Of a stretch of DNA of 64,000 nt, positions 35,216-46,099 are shown one piece after another; positions within the stretch are counted from its first letter, which is position 1; every line of letters starts with the position of its first letter. Below the pieces are notes generated by a model that had not been told where the DNA came from, did no database searches, and saw only the letters and a program-made list of their open reading frames with translations. Location: contig SJOL01008935.1 in assembly GCA_004794785.1 (NCBI GenBank), forward strand, positions 85,800 to 149,799, in the 5' to 3' direction. The stretch is from Opisthorchis felineus (Eukaryota > Platyhelminthes > Trematoda > Opisthorchiida > Opisthorchiidae). A program made the translations under genes and the position numbers.

Positions 35216-38200
35216 CTACAGATCATTCGGAAACGACAGAAGTAAGTTGAGAGCCGGACATAAAATACTCGCAAATCTACATGTAAGAGGTCTACACGTG
35301 CTTATGGATTCCTGCAATGAACGTGATGATTGAACGAACTGGCCACTGAAAGTGTGTAGCAGCCAATACGGATTGCCGAGTCTGAAAAACGCCTTTTCGA
35401 CGTCGTGCTTAGAAAACGCATAGGGATAATGTCAGAGAAATTCTGCATAACTGTAAGGTCTGACGACAATTTAATCCGCTGCTCACGTAACTACTCAAAC
35501 GTATGCTTTTTTGGTGTACTGGACGGTTTCCATATCAACCAGCAAAGCAGTGGAACTTCTCTCTTTTAGAGCGGGAGTATGAGACGATTGTTCCTCCCCG
35601 TTAATCTTTTGTAAGTCCGTTATTCAGCTCCAAACTGTGTCTTAAGGTACACTGGTCTTCGCTGCTACAGTTCCGTTCACCGGGAATACGGAGAATTTGG
35701 AAGTGACAACGACGCGTTGAAGACGATGATCCAATTAGTTTATTGACGTCAAATTATTCTGCTCACCTGGTAAAACAAAATGCGGAAGATGGTGAAAAAA
35801 TCTTTCAGTTGTGACACTTTTTCGGTGCACAGTTACCACACCATCTGAAGGAAGCACAGGAGCTGAGATATTGTCGGGGCGTCCAAGTCAGGGTAGCCGA
35901 AGTAGGGTTTGAACCACGCCTCAGCCACAGAGCCATCTCGAGCTACGCACTGAAGAGAATAACTTTGATGCAGGACCGTCAGTGGCTGCGTGAGAAGACT
36001 ATCTGTCAAGGATTCTAACAATTAGTTGTCTCATCCGGGACACGACAGTTACCAACACGACTAAGTTGACTGATAAGAGCTTTCACGCTTCACTCCCCAT
36101 GGGTAGTCCACACCTGACAAGGTGGCGCGAACAGGGCTCCGCGAGGCAACCACTCATCTAGTATACGAAGTACACCACCTAACCAGCGCAAATTATGGAG
36201 TACGATCAGATGATTTACTGAGTCACTTTTCCTGAAACCCGTCTTGCGTATCCAAGCACCATTGATCCGATCTCCCCATTAGACCCGCGCAATGTTTCGG
36301 AGGCTGTCAACATAGCGTGTCCCCGATGAACTGCACGCAGCGATCACGCCTATTACCCACGAAGTAAGTCAGAGCGCACCACACGAGTATACATCCGACG
36401 TATGACAACATGAATGACGTCATGCCAGTGTCACAAATTTCGCAGGTCGGTAAAGGCCGCACTGACCTTACCGATTCGAGGGGTGATCTCGACTGCAGCC
36501 AGTCCGCCGGGATTCAGATAGCTGCTTTGGTAGGAATGTATTTATCACATCGATCGGCTCATTTGCAAGTACGAGGTTTAGGTTTGTACATCTAGTCTTG
36601 TACTAGCACTCTACACTTTACAAGCATGAAGTTAATTTCTAACCGCATAACAGAAGCATCCAGATTACTCAAATAGTTTGAACTTCGAAATGGTCTAGTC
36701 CCAGAGTAGCGATATTGTCAGCGCACTCAGTGTCTGTGAGGGGACGTCTCCCGGGAGAGTTTTAATCCTCGAGATGTCATGGGTAGCTGAAGAGATTAAA
36801 GCAGCACATCGACTACGAAGTTGAGGAGGTCGACCTTGCCTGTCATCAATGGATGTGGTGAACGCGGGCGAAAGCTTGCCGGTCGACCGGTACGCGCCAA
36901 CATGAGTCGCATACGGAGCCTTTATAAGAAATGACAACTTAGAAAAAAGCCCTTTCATTGCCACGGTTTCTGACGGTCAACGGGATCAAGAGCAGCTTTT
37001 AAATACAGGAAAACGAATTTTTGGACGGGGGAATGCATGGTGCAGATCCGGTACTTGTCGCAAAGCGAAGATATGACCGACGCAAGGTCGACCAAGGCGA
37101 AACCTAGACTTGATTCTCAGGAATCTGGCCCTTCCTATACGTAGGATAATACTAGAGAACACGTTGGATGCCTCAGTGGTTTTTACGGGACGTTGTTTCA
37201 TCCTTTTTGAATACTGGAACTACCGTCTTCAGTTCAGATACTGAAGTAAGGTTATCAGGATAGCTAAAAGTTGATGGGGGCCAGCTGAAATGAAGTCCAT
37301 TGTTCAAGATGACGTTTCTGTGGGTGAATTGGAGTTTCATTCTTTTCGGGGATCGTTTCGCGAACGCTTGCCTCACTCGGACCATTTGATCGGATTAGGT
37401 AGAACAGGGCACGGCTGTTTCACGTTGCAAAAGATACTGGCCAACGCTCTCTGCTGATCCTCAGGATCCCCATTATTCAGTACTTGGAGAATCCGCGTCT
37501 ATCTCTCTAGAACAGCTGTAGCACCCTTTCGGTGCCTAGCTGCCATGCCACCAGAAGGAAGCACGAGGGCTGGGATACTGCCAGGTTGCCCAAGACAGGG
37601 GAAGTCGAGAGGCATAGGTCGGGTTCGAACCACGGACCTTCTGGTCAGTAAATTCGCGCTCTAACCACTGAGCCATCATGGCCCCCGAATCTGCGTGCGC
37701 CATCATATTCGCTTGTTGCTGGTCTGGTTATCTTCCCAGCAATACGAGCTGCTGTTTGTGACGACACTCCGTGTTCACTGGGCGTGGGAGCGATCCAGAA
37801 TAGACAATTTCAAAGGCCTTATCCAACTGTCCTCCAAACTCTCATTATCATCATTATAAGGTGGTTTATTTCTATAAACCTTTGATCCGAGTCAGCTCGA
37901 TACCGTTGGGACACAGAGACGCTGTGGAGGTGATGGACTGAATGGTCTTGCATCATCCGCCACACTCCCTAGGGAAAATGAATTTATATGCGTGTCCACA
38001 GAATGCTACGGTCAGTGTCGAGTATACTCAAAAAGGAATGACAACCTCGAACTCAAGCTCTCTACCGGTAGCTGGGTGCCGCATTTGGGTCCACGGCTGC
38101 TTTTTCCCCCAGGTAACATGGTTTGGGTTGTTGTGATGAAAGTCTGCACTAGCTAGGAACAATGAAATCACTCTCCATTATCCGTGCGGTGAGCATCAAC

Positions 38201-41200
38201 CCCGAATCGACCCATAAATCGGCTTCTTCCGGATTTAGTAGGCCGACTTTGGCATTCACACCACCTACCAGAATTACGGAATCCGTGCTTTTTGCTAACC
38301 AAAGTAGCAGTGACAAGCCCCTTTGGAATCTCTCTTTCTTAACCTCATAGATGTCGTCCAGAGGTAAACAATGTTTACTGCATCAATATACATTGATGTT
38401 GATTAGGCTCGTCAAGCGAGCAGCGCAAAGACGACTATTCACTGGGATCCAGTCCAGTAACGCGCATTCAGCCCGGGGGATGAGTGCACCTACGCCGTAG
38501 ATACCACGAGTTACTGCATCAGCATCACCAGACACATGGAGTGAATTGCGATAAATGTGGATTTTTATTAAGGAATTTCAGTTGCATGACTAAAATGGGA
38601 TCTTGAGTGCGGGTTTCAGAGACACAACGCACATTAATCGAAAGAGAAAACAAAGTCTGTTGACTAATTTGATAAACAGTACGGACGTTGGAAGTAGTGG
38701 TGTGAAGCAGATACTTTGAATTTAATAAGGGTTTACTTTTATTTATTTTATGAGACAGAAGTTTAGGTATACAACAGTAGGTGACTGACAGCCAAGTGAA
38801 GTAGGAAGGCTCAGTGGAAGCGGATATGCGACGGTTTGGTGAACAAGGAGTTGAAGAACCAGAGATTGCCCTATCCGAAGAAGGAGGTTTGGCTGAGATA
38901 ACCCAGCATGAGCTTCTAACGTGAAGGTCTGACCTACATGGAGGTGGAGCAGCGTATGGTATTTTCCGAGAACCCTTCCTCTCACTTCTAACTTAAAAGT
39001 CCTCAGTGTGAGGTGATGATTTTCTCAGGGTCCCCTTCCAGAAGCTAATGACACAGTAATCTAACCGAGGACGCACAGAATAAGACAGAAAGCTTGATTG
39101 TCGATGCTTCTGTGCACAATACGCGTGTGTTTGGAGATGCACCGACCGTACTGGATAAATCGACGGCAATCACGGTCAACCATTGATCGGTCGGATCGTG
39201 CGTTTTTTATGGGCAACTTTTATAACCTCCTCCACCCCTTCTTCCATAAATATGGAAATACCGATCGTCTGGGGAAAACAACTTACTGTTCTTATACTCC
39301 TGTCGCAGCGAACGGTATATCTTTACCGCCAGACCGCCTCGCAATACAATTGTCGCACTTTGACATCCGTAAGAAACGCTTTGCAATTACAACCTGAAAG
39401 ATTAGACCTTACCACCACCATGCAGTGAGCAGTCTAATCTCAGCGTTGGATAAAGATGCGCTTTCACTGAGTTTAAGCCTGTATCCCTCTAAAGGTATCT
39501 TCATTAAATCAGTGATTCCTATCACTTATTGCAGTTACTTCCTGCGGAAGGACCAGCTTGCTTCTCGAAATACTTTCCAATGGCGTCTGCTCCGCTAACA
39601 GCGGCCGAAAGGGTGCGAAAGACTTTCAATCAAAAGACGCATAGTCTAGTTTAGACGCAAGAAACGTATAAACAAGAAGGAATCGAAGGCGTTACTCAGT
39701 CTGCATCAATGAACGTAACCAATAGGTTACGATACGCAATTACCGCAAAACAACCGTCGACACCTTGAGGATTCATTATATTCGGCGTTGGTCGTCTTTC
39801 TTCGTATTTATTATGTCCGGAAGATGAAATCTTGACAAACCTGGTCACCGACTGCAATATTACCTGCAAAACAACTTAACTATGCGTGGTACCCAATCGA
39901 TTGCTGTTTTTTTGGTACTTTGAAGATGGTTTACTATTTTCTTCAGGAGAAATCCATCAACTGTGAAAAATGGCCATTGAAAGATACTAACCACGTAACG
40001 AACAACGTGTTTGGGTGGACAAGAATAACGGCTTTCCGAACAGCAGCCTTCTCGAGGCCAACAGTCAAACACATGAAACTTATTGATTAAATGCAAAAGG
40101 GTGAGAACTACTCACTAGTCAACTGTAGTGGGAACATGATCTGCTCGCGATTACCCAATTCGGGGAACCTTTCCAGTAATCGCTTGCCATTGACAGTGAA
40201 CTGACCGGACCCCGGCATATAGACGGTAGCCTCTGCAAAACAGTGCCGCTTCTGACCGTAAGCTTTGATAAATCGTTGCTTGGTGACCGGATCAATTTCA
40301 GGCTAAGGATACCTCATAAAAAATTGATGGGATAAAGAGATGTTTACATCTGGATATTTCTCCGTCGCTCCAACAACGATCTGACTAGCACGGAATTGGG
40401 ATATGAAAGAGTTGGCCATTGATGCCAGGGGCTGGGCTGTAATTCGGTTCATCAAAACAAGCCACTGTTCATACTGAAATTAAGAGTATGTGAGAGAGTC
40501 TAAAAGGACCTACTTGTGTGTCTGTTATCTTTTCTGATAGGTGTTTTTCTAGCTGGGGCTTAGTGAACCACTCGGTCGACACAAGTATGCTGAAGAAAAA
40601 AACAATAACAGGCACTGAGACTCGACACAACATGTGAAAGTTTTGTGAGGCGATTATCAGGTTTCATTGTGTGGTCTCCTAAAATACACCGAAAACCCCA
40701 CAGCAGGTGTTAACGGGACACAAGACACATCGGCAGCAAAGCTCAAAAAGATGTCAAAACAATCCAAACATGTAACGGCCTAGCGAACCGTCAGGAATAA
40801 AACTAATACAAAAGGATGCAGTAAGCACACTCCTGACGAATACACAGGCTCCTCATACGCGTGAAAACTTGTACCAGCCATAATATTCCGCCTGTGCTAG
40901 AGATAAACAAACTTTATGATCAGATTAATCTGCAAAACATCGCCGGTGAAGTCCGAGGATTTACTAGAACCTGAGTCAGAACTGGGACTAAATAAATCCG
41001 GCAATCCTGGGTTGTATTCAATAGAGGTTTCATTCTATCAGTGAAGCCGATCTGTGCTGAAAAGCCAAAGCACTATACGGCTGTTTCATCCTTGTTGGGA
41101 ATCATTAGCAGTGGGCATCTCACGAAACTCAGAGAGTTTCGAACCCGCAACCTTCTGGTTAGTGGTTGAAAACTTAACCGTTTGGCCACGAGCGGCCTAC

Positions 41201-44200
41201 CAGCTGGGTTGCGATAAGCACCAGTGCTTCCAACTTTCACTTTCAGATGTTTGGAATGGTACTTTAAAGTGGGGTTTACAGGAGACACGCAAACAGGAGT
41301 TTAACGAATAAGCTTATACGACAGAGAGCCTAAAGTGACAGAGCACGTCGTGTACTTTTGGCGTGCTCTTAGAATTCAAAATTACAACGCGACAATAGAA
41401 AACAAGTCGCCTAATAAGTGCAGTAAACTGCACACAAAGTGGATACGCGTATTAGCAGCAGGTTTTACATTTGTGTAAACAAGATGAATAGACTTTTGGG
41501 TTGAACACTCATTTGCATGTTCAGTTGATGTTACTGTAGGATTCAACGGAGCAATGAAAGGATATATCGTTTATGACGTTCTCCAATTTTCATTGCGAAG
41601 GATGCCTAACGACCCTGTTGGTCCAGTAAACAAGATATGGAAAAAAATTCTCCAAATGAACAGTGTGGTAAGGCTGTTCGCAACCTACCAAATACCCAAT
41701 GCCACTTTCACCTCGTTTGAAGCTCGTCAGGTAAGCGGGACCATTAATGAGCTGTCAGCAGTTTATGAAAGACTTGATGAGGCCTACAAAATCGCGAATA
41801 AACCTGGGATTTTTTTTTTTTTGGGGGGGGAGTATGGTCTCCTCCAAATTGACTTCTGTCAGCTTTGATTACGGACGCCGCGGTAGCGTAACACGTGGAA
41901 AGGGATTAACGTCGTAGCATGCATCTCCAGTACAAACATTATCCGAAACGCATCACTTGGTTGACTCTAGGAAGTAGGCTTCGATTATCAAATGATCAAA
42001 GGTAAAGTGTCTTTACCAGCTTGTATTTCACACCTAGCAGCTCTGTGTGAGGAGCGCCAGAATTTGCGGACTCCATTTAGGCCGCCACTGTCACCTGCTT
42101 AGATCGATCTCTGAGTCACTGCTCGTGACCTGTTTGGTTCTGACTGCTTCTACCTGACGGCTCAGTAAATACTAAGAATTTCCACGCAAAACTGAAGATA
42201 AACCGCGTTTATTAACAAAATCAACAACACTTTTGCAAACAGCCACGGTCCAGTTCCCTGCTCCCATTACCGTATTTAGAGCTTGTCCCAAAGTTTTATC
42301 TCAAAATAGAACCACAAGTCCAATGTGAGAATGGCTTTACACAAGCTGAAATGTTATTATCCAAATAACATTACGCTACCAGGGAATTTGGTCTTTACTA
42401 GAGATTTTTCTGTGACCAAAACCGCTCGCTATATTGTCGACACCTGACTGACCGTCTAGTGTCGGGCCTCGAAATGAGCTAACCCTGTTGAAGCTGACAA
42501 TTCCTCTTCCCCGCAACCTATACAGACATGGAGTGAAATGAAGTATGCTTACGAAACGAAGGTGCTCAGGGAGCGTACACGAGTGATCCGGATGGAAATC
42601 AACTGTATGCATAAGACTTATACCCATGCAGCTTTGGGCAACAAAAGCTGCCGGGAAGGATGGTTGGTACTAGGGTAGGTTCGCGGCGAAGGATCTCGAC
42701 AAGTTCAACCGTGTTTACAGTCCGAATAATGTATATCACTCTTGCTCCTTAAATAATGCGGTAGTTCTCAGCCAATGCATAGTTGTCTTTCCATTCGTTA
42801 AGCGCCACCGTTGACGCACCACTAAGACAACACTAGATACGAAAGAAACGACAATGAAGTTTAACTTAATTTTGACTTCTATTATTATGAAAGTGCTCCT
42901 GCATCAAATGACGAGTACTCGTTAAACCAAGACTAATGGGAATCTGCATGCTGCCAGTCTCGCTTCATAACAGACGCTTACTAAGTTCACTCCGTTGTTT
43001 CAGCAATAGGTGCGAACGCCAAGGCCGCAGGTCTGCTGTATTTCGATTACGGAGACGATTTCGTTCGTATTGGCAGAGGGCTGCTGCAGCTGACAAAGAT
43101 AGCTAGACTGTTTCACCAACCACATACAAGTCTGCTCTCGACTGTCGCCTAACAGCCGCGTTCCCAAGGTGCTACCTTTTCCCCTTTCTTTCTTGCAGTA
43201 CGTAGGAGCTCTCCTATGTAGTGCACCTATGCAGAAATGTCGATTGGTCGTAGCTACAATGAGTCCGGGGAACAATTTCAGTCGCAGTTTCCTGAATAAA
43301 GTTCTTATCTGGTACGGAGAACAACTCCTCCTCAACGCTCCTGAAAAGCTAAACGTCAGCAGTATAAAACCTCTTCAGTAGACTTGAACCACTCGAGGTT
43401 TCCAACAAGCTCCCAGGTCCTACGGTGTGAATTAACTAGGTGTGATTCTATCAAATAAACTTATATGGTCCCCGAAATTTAAGCTGTGTTTAGTAAGGTT
43501 CAGAGTCTAGATTCCTCTTCTTCTGATACTGAGGGTGCTTTCCGTTCCTCTCAAACTCTTACATAGGTTAATTATTGCATATGTCACCACCATTGGATTT
43601 ATTGTTCCCTTCTGCTCTCTTCCGGGGGCTTTTGGATAGAGATTGCTGGATCGGAGCAAATGTGCATTTTGGCGCTAGCTCCAAATTCACCGATGTTCCA
43701 ATTTTCCGACGTTCATCACCCTGTTACTCGCTTTGGGGGGGGGGTGCTCAGAGTACGAACTGTACGAACTGTCAACTATACTCCCGTAATTCCGTGACTC
43801 TTTACTCGGCTCATTTTCTAGTTGATCCCACTACCCTGTCACAAGAACATTGCCGTTTCGTTTTAAGATGCCGAGAAGCTGCCTCCTCTCATCTCAGGTG
43901 AGCGCAACCAGGATTCGATTGACGGCCTGTCATCGCTTATGGTTGATTGCGTTTGCCTCCTAAGATCCATTGATATGAGATGTCTTGAGGTCACCCTAAA
44001 AAAGTTGTTTGCCTCAAGTTGAAAATGCTTTTACCGAGGTTCAAGGACTTCCTTTTTAAATTCTCACACTAAAATAGCCATTTGTCCTCTTAGCTCTCAT
44101 TCGCAAATTAACTACTGCGTGCTTTTCTACGTTGAATTTGCCATTTATTTGTTATATACCTCAAAATTTCGGATAAATAGTGCTGTCTCCTAGTTTAGTT

Positions 44201-45254
44201 CACTGGAACGCTTCTCTCAGTGCTTTAGAATTTCCAGAAATGTCTTAGTCGGCAAGCACAACCTATCACGCCTCGTTATTCAGCTCAGCTCTTCTGAACT
44301 GTCGATGATGTGCCTATTTTTATATTCGCCGCGAGCGCCTGTTGAAAACAGGCTCTCAGGGTCTATAAAACTGTTTGACATCAACGGTGCCTTTACAGAG
44401 GCTACAAAACCACAATACACAAACAAGCAAATCTGGCAAGAACCCCAATACTGTCATCGACATCACTACACCAGTGGTAAACATTGGCGCTTAACTGCCA
44501 CAAAACCATATGGAAAGAACATCCCAGTAAAGAATGGAAAGGAAGAAGAAGAACCTACAGTGGGGCAACGGTTTTCAGTGGATTAGCATCTTTCGTTATA
44601 TACACACGGTCGTATTCCATCTTCAGAGATTCCAACTTATAGGCTGCTTCCTATATGGCGTTGAAGGAAATCGGAAAATGACGTTACATTCATCACAGAA
44701 TAGAAATTCGGATGTCGAGTGTAGAACATGTCGTGCTGAGGACGACCTGTAGTATCACACAGAAGACCTAGTGGAAATATTAACATGCGGACATTAGAGC
44801 ACGGGTGACACTCACGTTTCTCCTTTGGGAAAACTTCTTCTGGAGGCTGTTTGTGAGGAAGAATACATCATATAAGAACGAAATGTCCACTTGCTTTTAG
44901 CTTTGGTCGTGCTTTGTGACTGAACAATCCAGATGGGAAGAGATACCGAATGGACTCGTCGATTTTATCCTGGGTGAAGGTTTCTGGATCTTCACCCATA
45001 ATTTGAGCTAGATATTTCCGGCCCCGTTCAAATTCTTCTCTTTCTGTTTCCAGCATTGTATCTTTCGAAATCCGTTTGGCCCATTACGAAAGAAAAAACT
45101 CACCATACTCATTCGCACGCTTCAGGTAAGATTTGATGGACGATTGAATTTTCAAGCTTTTCGGTCTTACGTCAAGAGCAGACAGAATCCCAGAATCTGA
45201 GGAGTAAGGCTTTTTGGAATTCGGTCCAGAACGGCTAGATCTACCCGAAGGAAA
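34992..45254 (-). CDS. MRPS9: Mitochondrial ribosomal protein S9 (uS9m), nine-exon gene
   Basis: uS9m is a small-subunit mitoribosome protein whose C-terminal domain is the universal S9 fold. Nine minus-strand exons join with matching phases: 45196-45104 (5' limit uncertain), 45061-44895, 44846-44816, 44767-44688, 44650-44559, 40589-40514, 40473-40348, 40302-40116, 35215-34992. They give about 357 codons, close to animal MRPS9 (near 400). Diagnostic peptides are [72 protein letters not shown] and [10 protein letters not shown]. Seven introns in the 5' and middle part are tiny (42, 48, 48, 37, 40 and 45 nt among them), one with a GC donor. Introns 40590-44558 and 35216-40115 are long. The gene converges on COPS3 and diverges from the gene at 46100. 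The start codon is not fixed: an ATG at 45298 is in another frame and would need one more splice. Confidence 0.93.
35804..35942 (-). mobile_element. SINE, heavily decayed copy
   Basis: Recognisable strings are TTCAGTTGTGACAC, GGAAGCACAGGAGCTGAGA and GGGTTTGAACCACG ending in GAGCCATCTCG. Internal deletions remove part of the head. It lies in the MRPS9 intron 35216-40115. Confidence 0.7.
36690..37390 (-). mobile_element. LINE fragment, RT
   Basis: Minus frames give [36 protein letters not shown], and [20 protein letters not shown]. These are the RT blocks ...VPIFKKG, QAGFRPGRGCVDHIFALRQ and LPGDSLTDLEYADDI. The last one has lost the catalytic aspartates. It lies in an MRPS9 intron, in the same orientation as the gene. 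Confidence 0.82.
37510..37685 (-). mobile_element. SINE, full copy
   Basis: Minus-strand copy with CAGCTGTAGCACCC, the B box complement GGTTCGAACCACGG and the A box complement CGCGCTCTAACCACTGAGCC. It is one of the least diverged copies, and lies in the same MRPS9 intron just beyond a LINE fragment. Confidence 0.9.
37686..38700. other. MRPS9 intron interval
   Basis: Short frames only (for example plus 37942-38136 and 38162-38350); nothing supported. Confidence 0.35.
38742..38990 (-). repeat. Medium-copy repeat family B, copy 1
   Basis: On the minus strand GTAGGTCAGACCTTCACGTT, then TCAGCCAAACCTCCTTCTTC aligns in order with 51210-51100 (GTGGGTCAGACTTTTGAGTC, TCAACCAAACCCCCTT) and with 52290-52235. 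Confidence 0.55.
39140..39400 (+). repeat. Medium-copy repeat family A, copy 2
   Basis: CTTCCATAAATATGGAAATA, CTTATACTCCTGTCGCAG and CCGCCAGACCGCCTCGCAAT match the family A order. Confidence 0.6.
40116..40302 (-). CDS. MRPS9: MRPS9 exon (start of S9 domain)
   Basis: Sixty-two codons plus one base. It carries [30 protein letters not shown] and [12 protein letters not shown], the N-terminal half of the universal S9 fold (A.a.v...GsG...vNG......fp...). The donor is GTGAGT and a 4.9 kb intron follows. Confidence 0.95.
40303..40347 (-). other. 45-nt intron of MRPS9, multiple of three with in-frame TAG
   Basis: The minus strand starts GTAAAC and ends ATCCTTAG. It has a TTTTTT tract 16 to 21 bases before the end. 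Because its length is divisible by three, unspliced mRNA would keep the frame but stop at TAG. Confidence 0.8.
40348..40473 (-). CDS. MRPS9: MRPS9 exon (linker helix)
   Basis: Forty-two codons, [15 protein letters not shown] to GATEKYPD, ending at a GTAAAC donor. A 45-nt intron (40303-40347) follows; read through, it would add an in-frame TAG, but splicing restores YPD to PEIDPVTK. Confidence 0.87.
40514..40589 (-). CDS. MRPS9: MRPS9 exon (STEW segment)
   Basis: One base plus 25 codons: [20 protein letters not shown] then ITDTQ. It matches the W(L/F)(I/T)K.EL....SEK motif upstream of the S9 domain. A 40-nt intron follows (40474-40513). Confidence 0.88.
41090..41195 (-). mobile_element. Second type of tRNA-like SINE head
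   Basis: On the minus strand CTCGTGGCCAAACGGTTAAG resembles an A box and GGTTGCGGGTTCGAAACT a B box, followed by CTCTGAGTTTCGTGAG. The body differs from the main SINE family, so this is a different tRNA-derived element rather than a functional tRNA gene: no acceptor stem pairing was seen. Confidence 0.5.
41540..41730 (+). CDS. Candidate nested exon inside the long MRPS9 intron
   Basis: An open stretch of 63 codons contains [15 protein letters not shown] and [18 protein letters not shown], and ends at CAG then a GTAAGC donor. It starts either at a TACTGTAG acceptor (41540) or at the ATG at 41554. It is on the strand opposite to MRPS9. I do not recognise the protein, and it may be a chance frame with a good donor. 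Confidence 0.3.
41808..41832 (+). repeat. T12-G8 homopolymer run
   Basis: A run of about twelve T is followed by about eight G just after a candidate exon. Exact lengths may be unreliable in the assembly. Confidence 0.6.
43199..43381 (+). CDS. Candidate nested terminal exon inside the long MRPS9 intron
   Basis: Sixty codons and TAG follow a strong acceptor (CCCCTTTCTTTCTTGCAG). The frame is phase 0, which fits the exon ending at 41730. The peptide includes [18 protein letters not shown], then [20 protein letters not shown]. No family recognised. An overlapping 111-codon minus frame is probably its shadow, or the reverse. Confidence 0.33.
   Translation, partial: YVGALLCSAPMQKCRLVVATMSPGNNFSRSFLNKVLIWYGEQLLLNAPEKLNVSSIKPLQ
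43736..43775 (+). repeat. G-run and 9-bp tandem duplication
   Basis: A run of ten G is followed by TACGAACTG repeated twice (GTACGAACTGTACGAACTGT). Confidence 0.6.
44559..44650 (-). CDS. MRPS9: MRPS9 exon before the long intron
   Basis: Thirty codons plus two bases, [15 protein letters not shown] to KTVAPL, ending at a GTAGGT donor. The phase matches the exon at 40589 exactly (two bases plus one), and the helical, charged peptide sits where MRPS9 has its variable linker. Confidence 0.78.
44688..44767 (-). CDS. MRPS9: MRPS9 exon (FYT segment)
   Basis: Twenty-six codons plus two leading bases: [16 protein letters not shown] then [10 protein letters not shown]. It matches the GRP..FYTG...YY..M motif of animal MRPS9. 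The downstream intron is only 37 nt (44651-44687). Confidence 0.9.
44816..44846 (-). CDS. MRPS9: MRPS9 31-nt microexon
   Basis: Ten codons ([10 protein letters not shown]) plus one base, between a CTCACAAACAG acceptor and a GTGAGT donor. The peptide corresponds to the HPEQIFP region of vertebrate MRPS9. Both flanking introns are 48 nt. Confidence 0.87.
44847..44894 (-). other. 48-nt GC-AG intron of MRPS9
   Basis: The minus strand reads AAAA then GCAAGT at the donor, and TCCTCACAAACAG at the acceptor. No GT donor gives the same in-frame join of RPKLK to PPEEV. Confidence 0.75.
44895..45061 (-). CDS. MRPS9: MRPS9 exon (GEDPETFTQ segment)
   Basis: Fifty-five full codons with [14 protein letters not shown] and YLFPSGLF, the best conserved N-terminal part of animal MRPS9. 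It is separated by a 42-nt intron from the exon above. It ends at GCAAGT, a GC donor, before a 48-nt intron (44847-44894). Confidence 0.94.
45104..45254 (-). CDS. MRPS9: MRPS9 first recognised exon (5' end uncertain)
   Basis: The frame reads [16 protein letters not shown] then [17 protein letters not shown] and ends at a GTGAGT donor after one base of an Asp codon. Three acceptors could start it: upper ends 45287, 45254 or 45196. The serine- and arginine-rich lead looks like part of a mitochondrial targeting sequence. No ATG lies in this frame; the ATG at 45298-45296 opens a different frame. Confidence 0.7.
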
Positions 45255-45298
45255 CTGGAAATCCTTCCCACATGTCGAAAAAGTATACTGCCATTCAT

Positions 45299-46099
45299 TG
45301 TAAAACTAGTGGTCAATACCTGCAAGACAAATACAAAAGTATGACCAAGTGAGAATGACTTTAAGAGCGTAGTATCTAGCCTTAGGGACGAGAAGTTGTG
45401 TACGCATTTCTTTTAACTGACAAATGAATGCATGATGCAAGCAGAGGGGATGGGATGAATAATCGACGACCAAAGCCCCACAACAGGTTTTATCTACCCC
45501 ACAAGTAATGTATGGAGTTTAACGTGGGAAGATGTGCTGATATATGGGGTCAACATTATTAACCATATGAATGCAAGATGAAAGAAGACTAATTGGTAGG
45601 AATGTTAAACTTTAGTGTCAGTAATCTTGGTCACCAGCCAAGTTCAGTTAGTCAGCTATAAACTAGGCACCGGAAGTACGTTAAGTCAGGCTTTTACAGT
45701 TTCAGCCACTGAAAAAATGGTTAACTGATGCTGAATACTTCTAGTTACCTGGGAGATCTGGAAATCGGACAGCCATGCACTGGAGGTAACAGCTCTGATG
45801 CAGTAGGGTCACCGAATACGTGCGTCAGCCATGTCTGTCAGTGTCACCAACCGGGGTTGTGTTGAGTCTCACAGTCCTTATCCAAGGAGCCAGCAATTCG
45901 CAACCTCAGTGAATTTACCGGTTAGAGCTTTCACATTTCGTTGCCAAGTCGTAACTTGGGCCTCGTAAGTAATCCACTTCAGTTATCCTGTCACGAAACG
46001 TGTACGCGTGTATTTTGGTCCGGGGTGCCGCATCACCTGGGTAGCATGTTGAATAACTAGGATGGGGGTTTGCCCACCTGTTCCTGCGACTGATTGTAT
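45299..46099. promoter_or_regulatory. Putative bidirectional promoter interval
   Basis: About 0.8 kb separates the leftmost MRPS9 coding evidence from the first ATG of the plus-strand gene. No transposon remnant was recognised in it. I see no clear TATA or other core motif; the call rests on the divergent arrangement. Confidence 0.3.

Noticed and set aside
40303..40305. In-frame TAG suggesting that MRPS9 is a pseudogene
   Set aside because: The stop falls inside a 45-nt intron with proper GT and AG ends; splicing restores a continuous, conserved frame.
43000..43335. 111-codon minus frame
   Set aside because: It mirrors the plus-strand candidate exon 43199-43381, which has the better splice acceptor; neither is certain, but I saw no MRPS9 match in the minus frame and all MRPS9 phases close without it.
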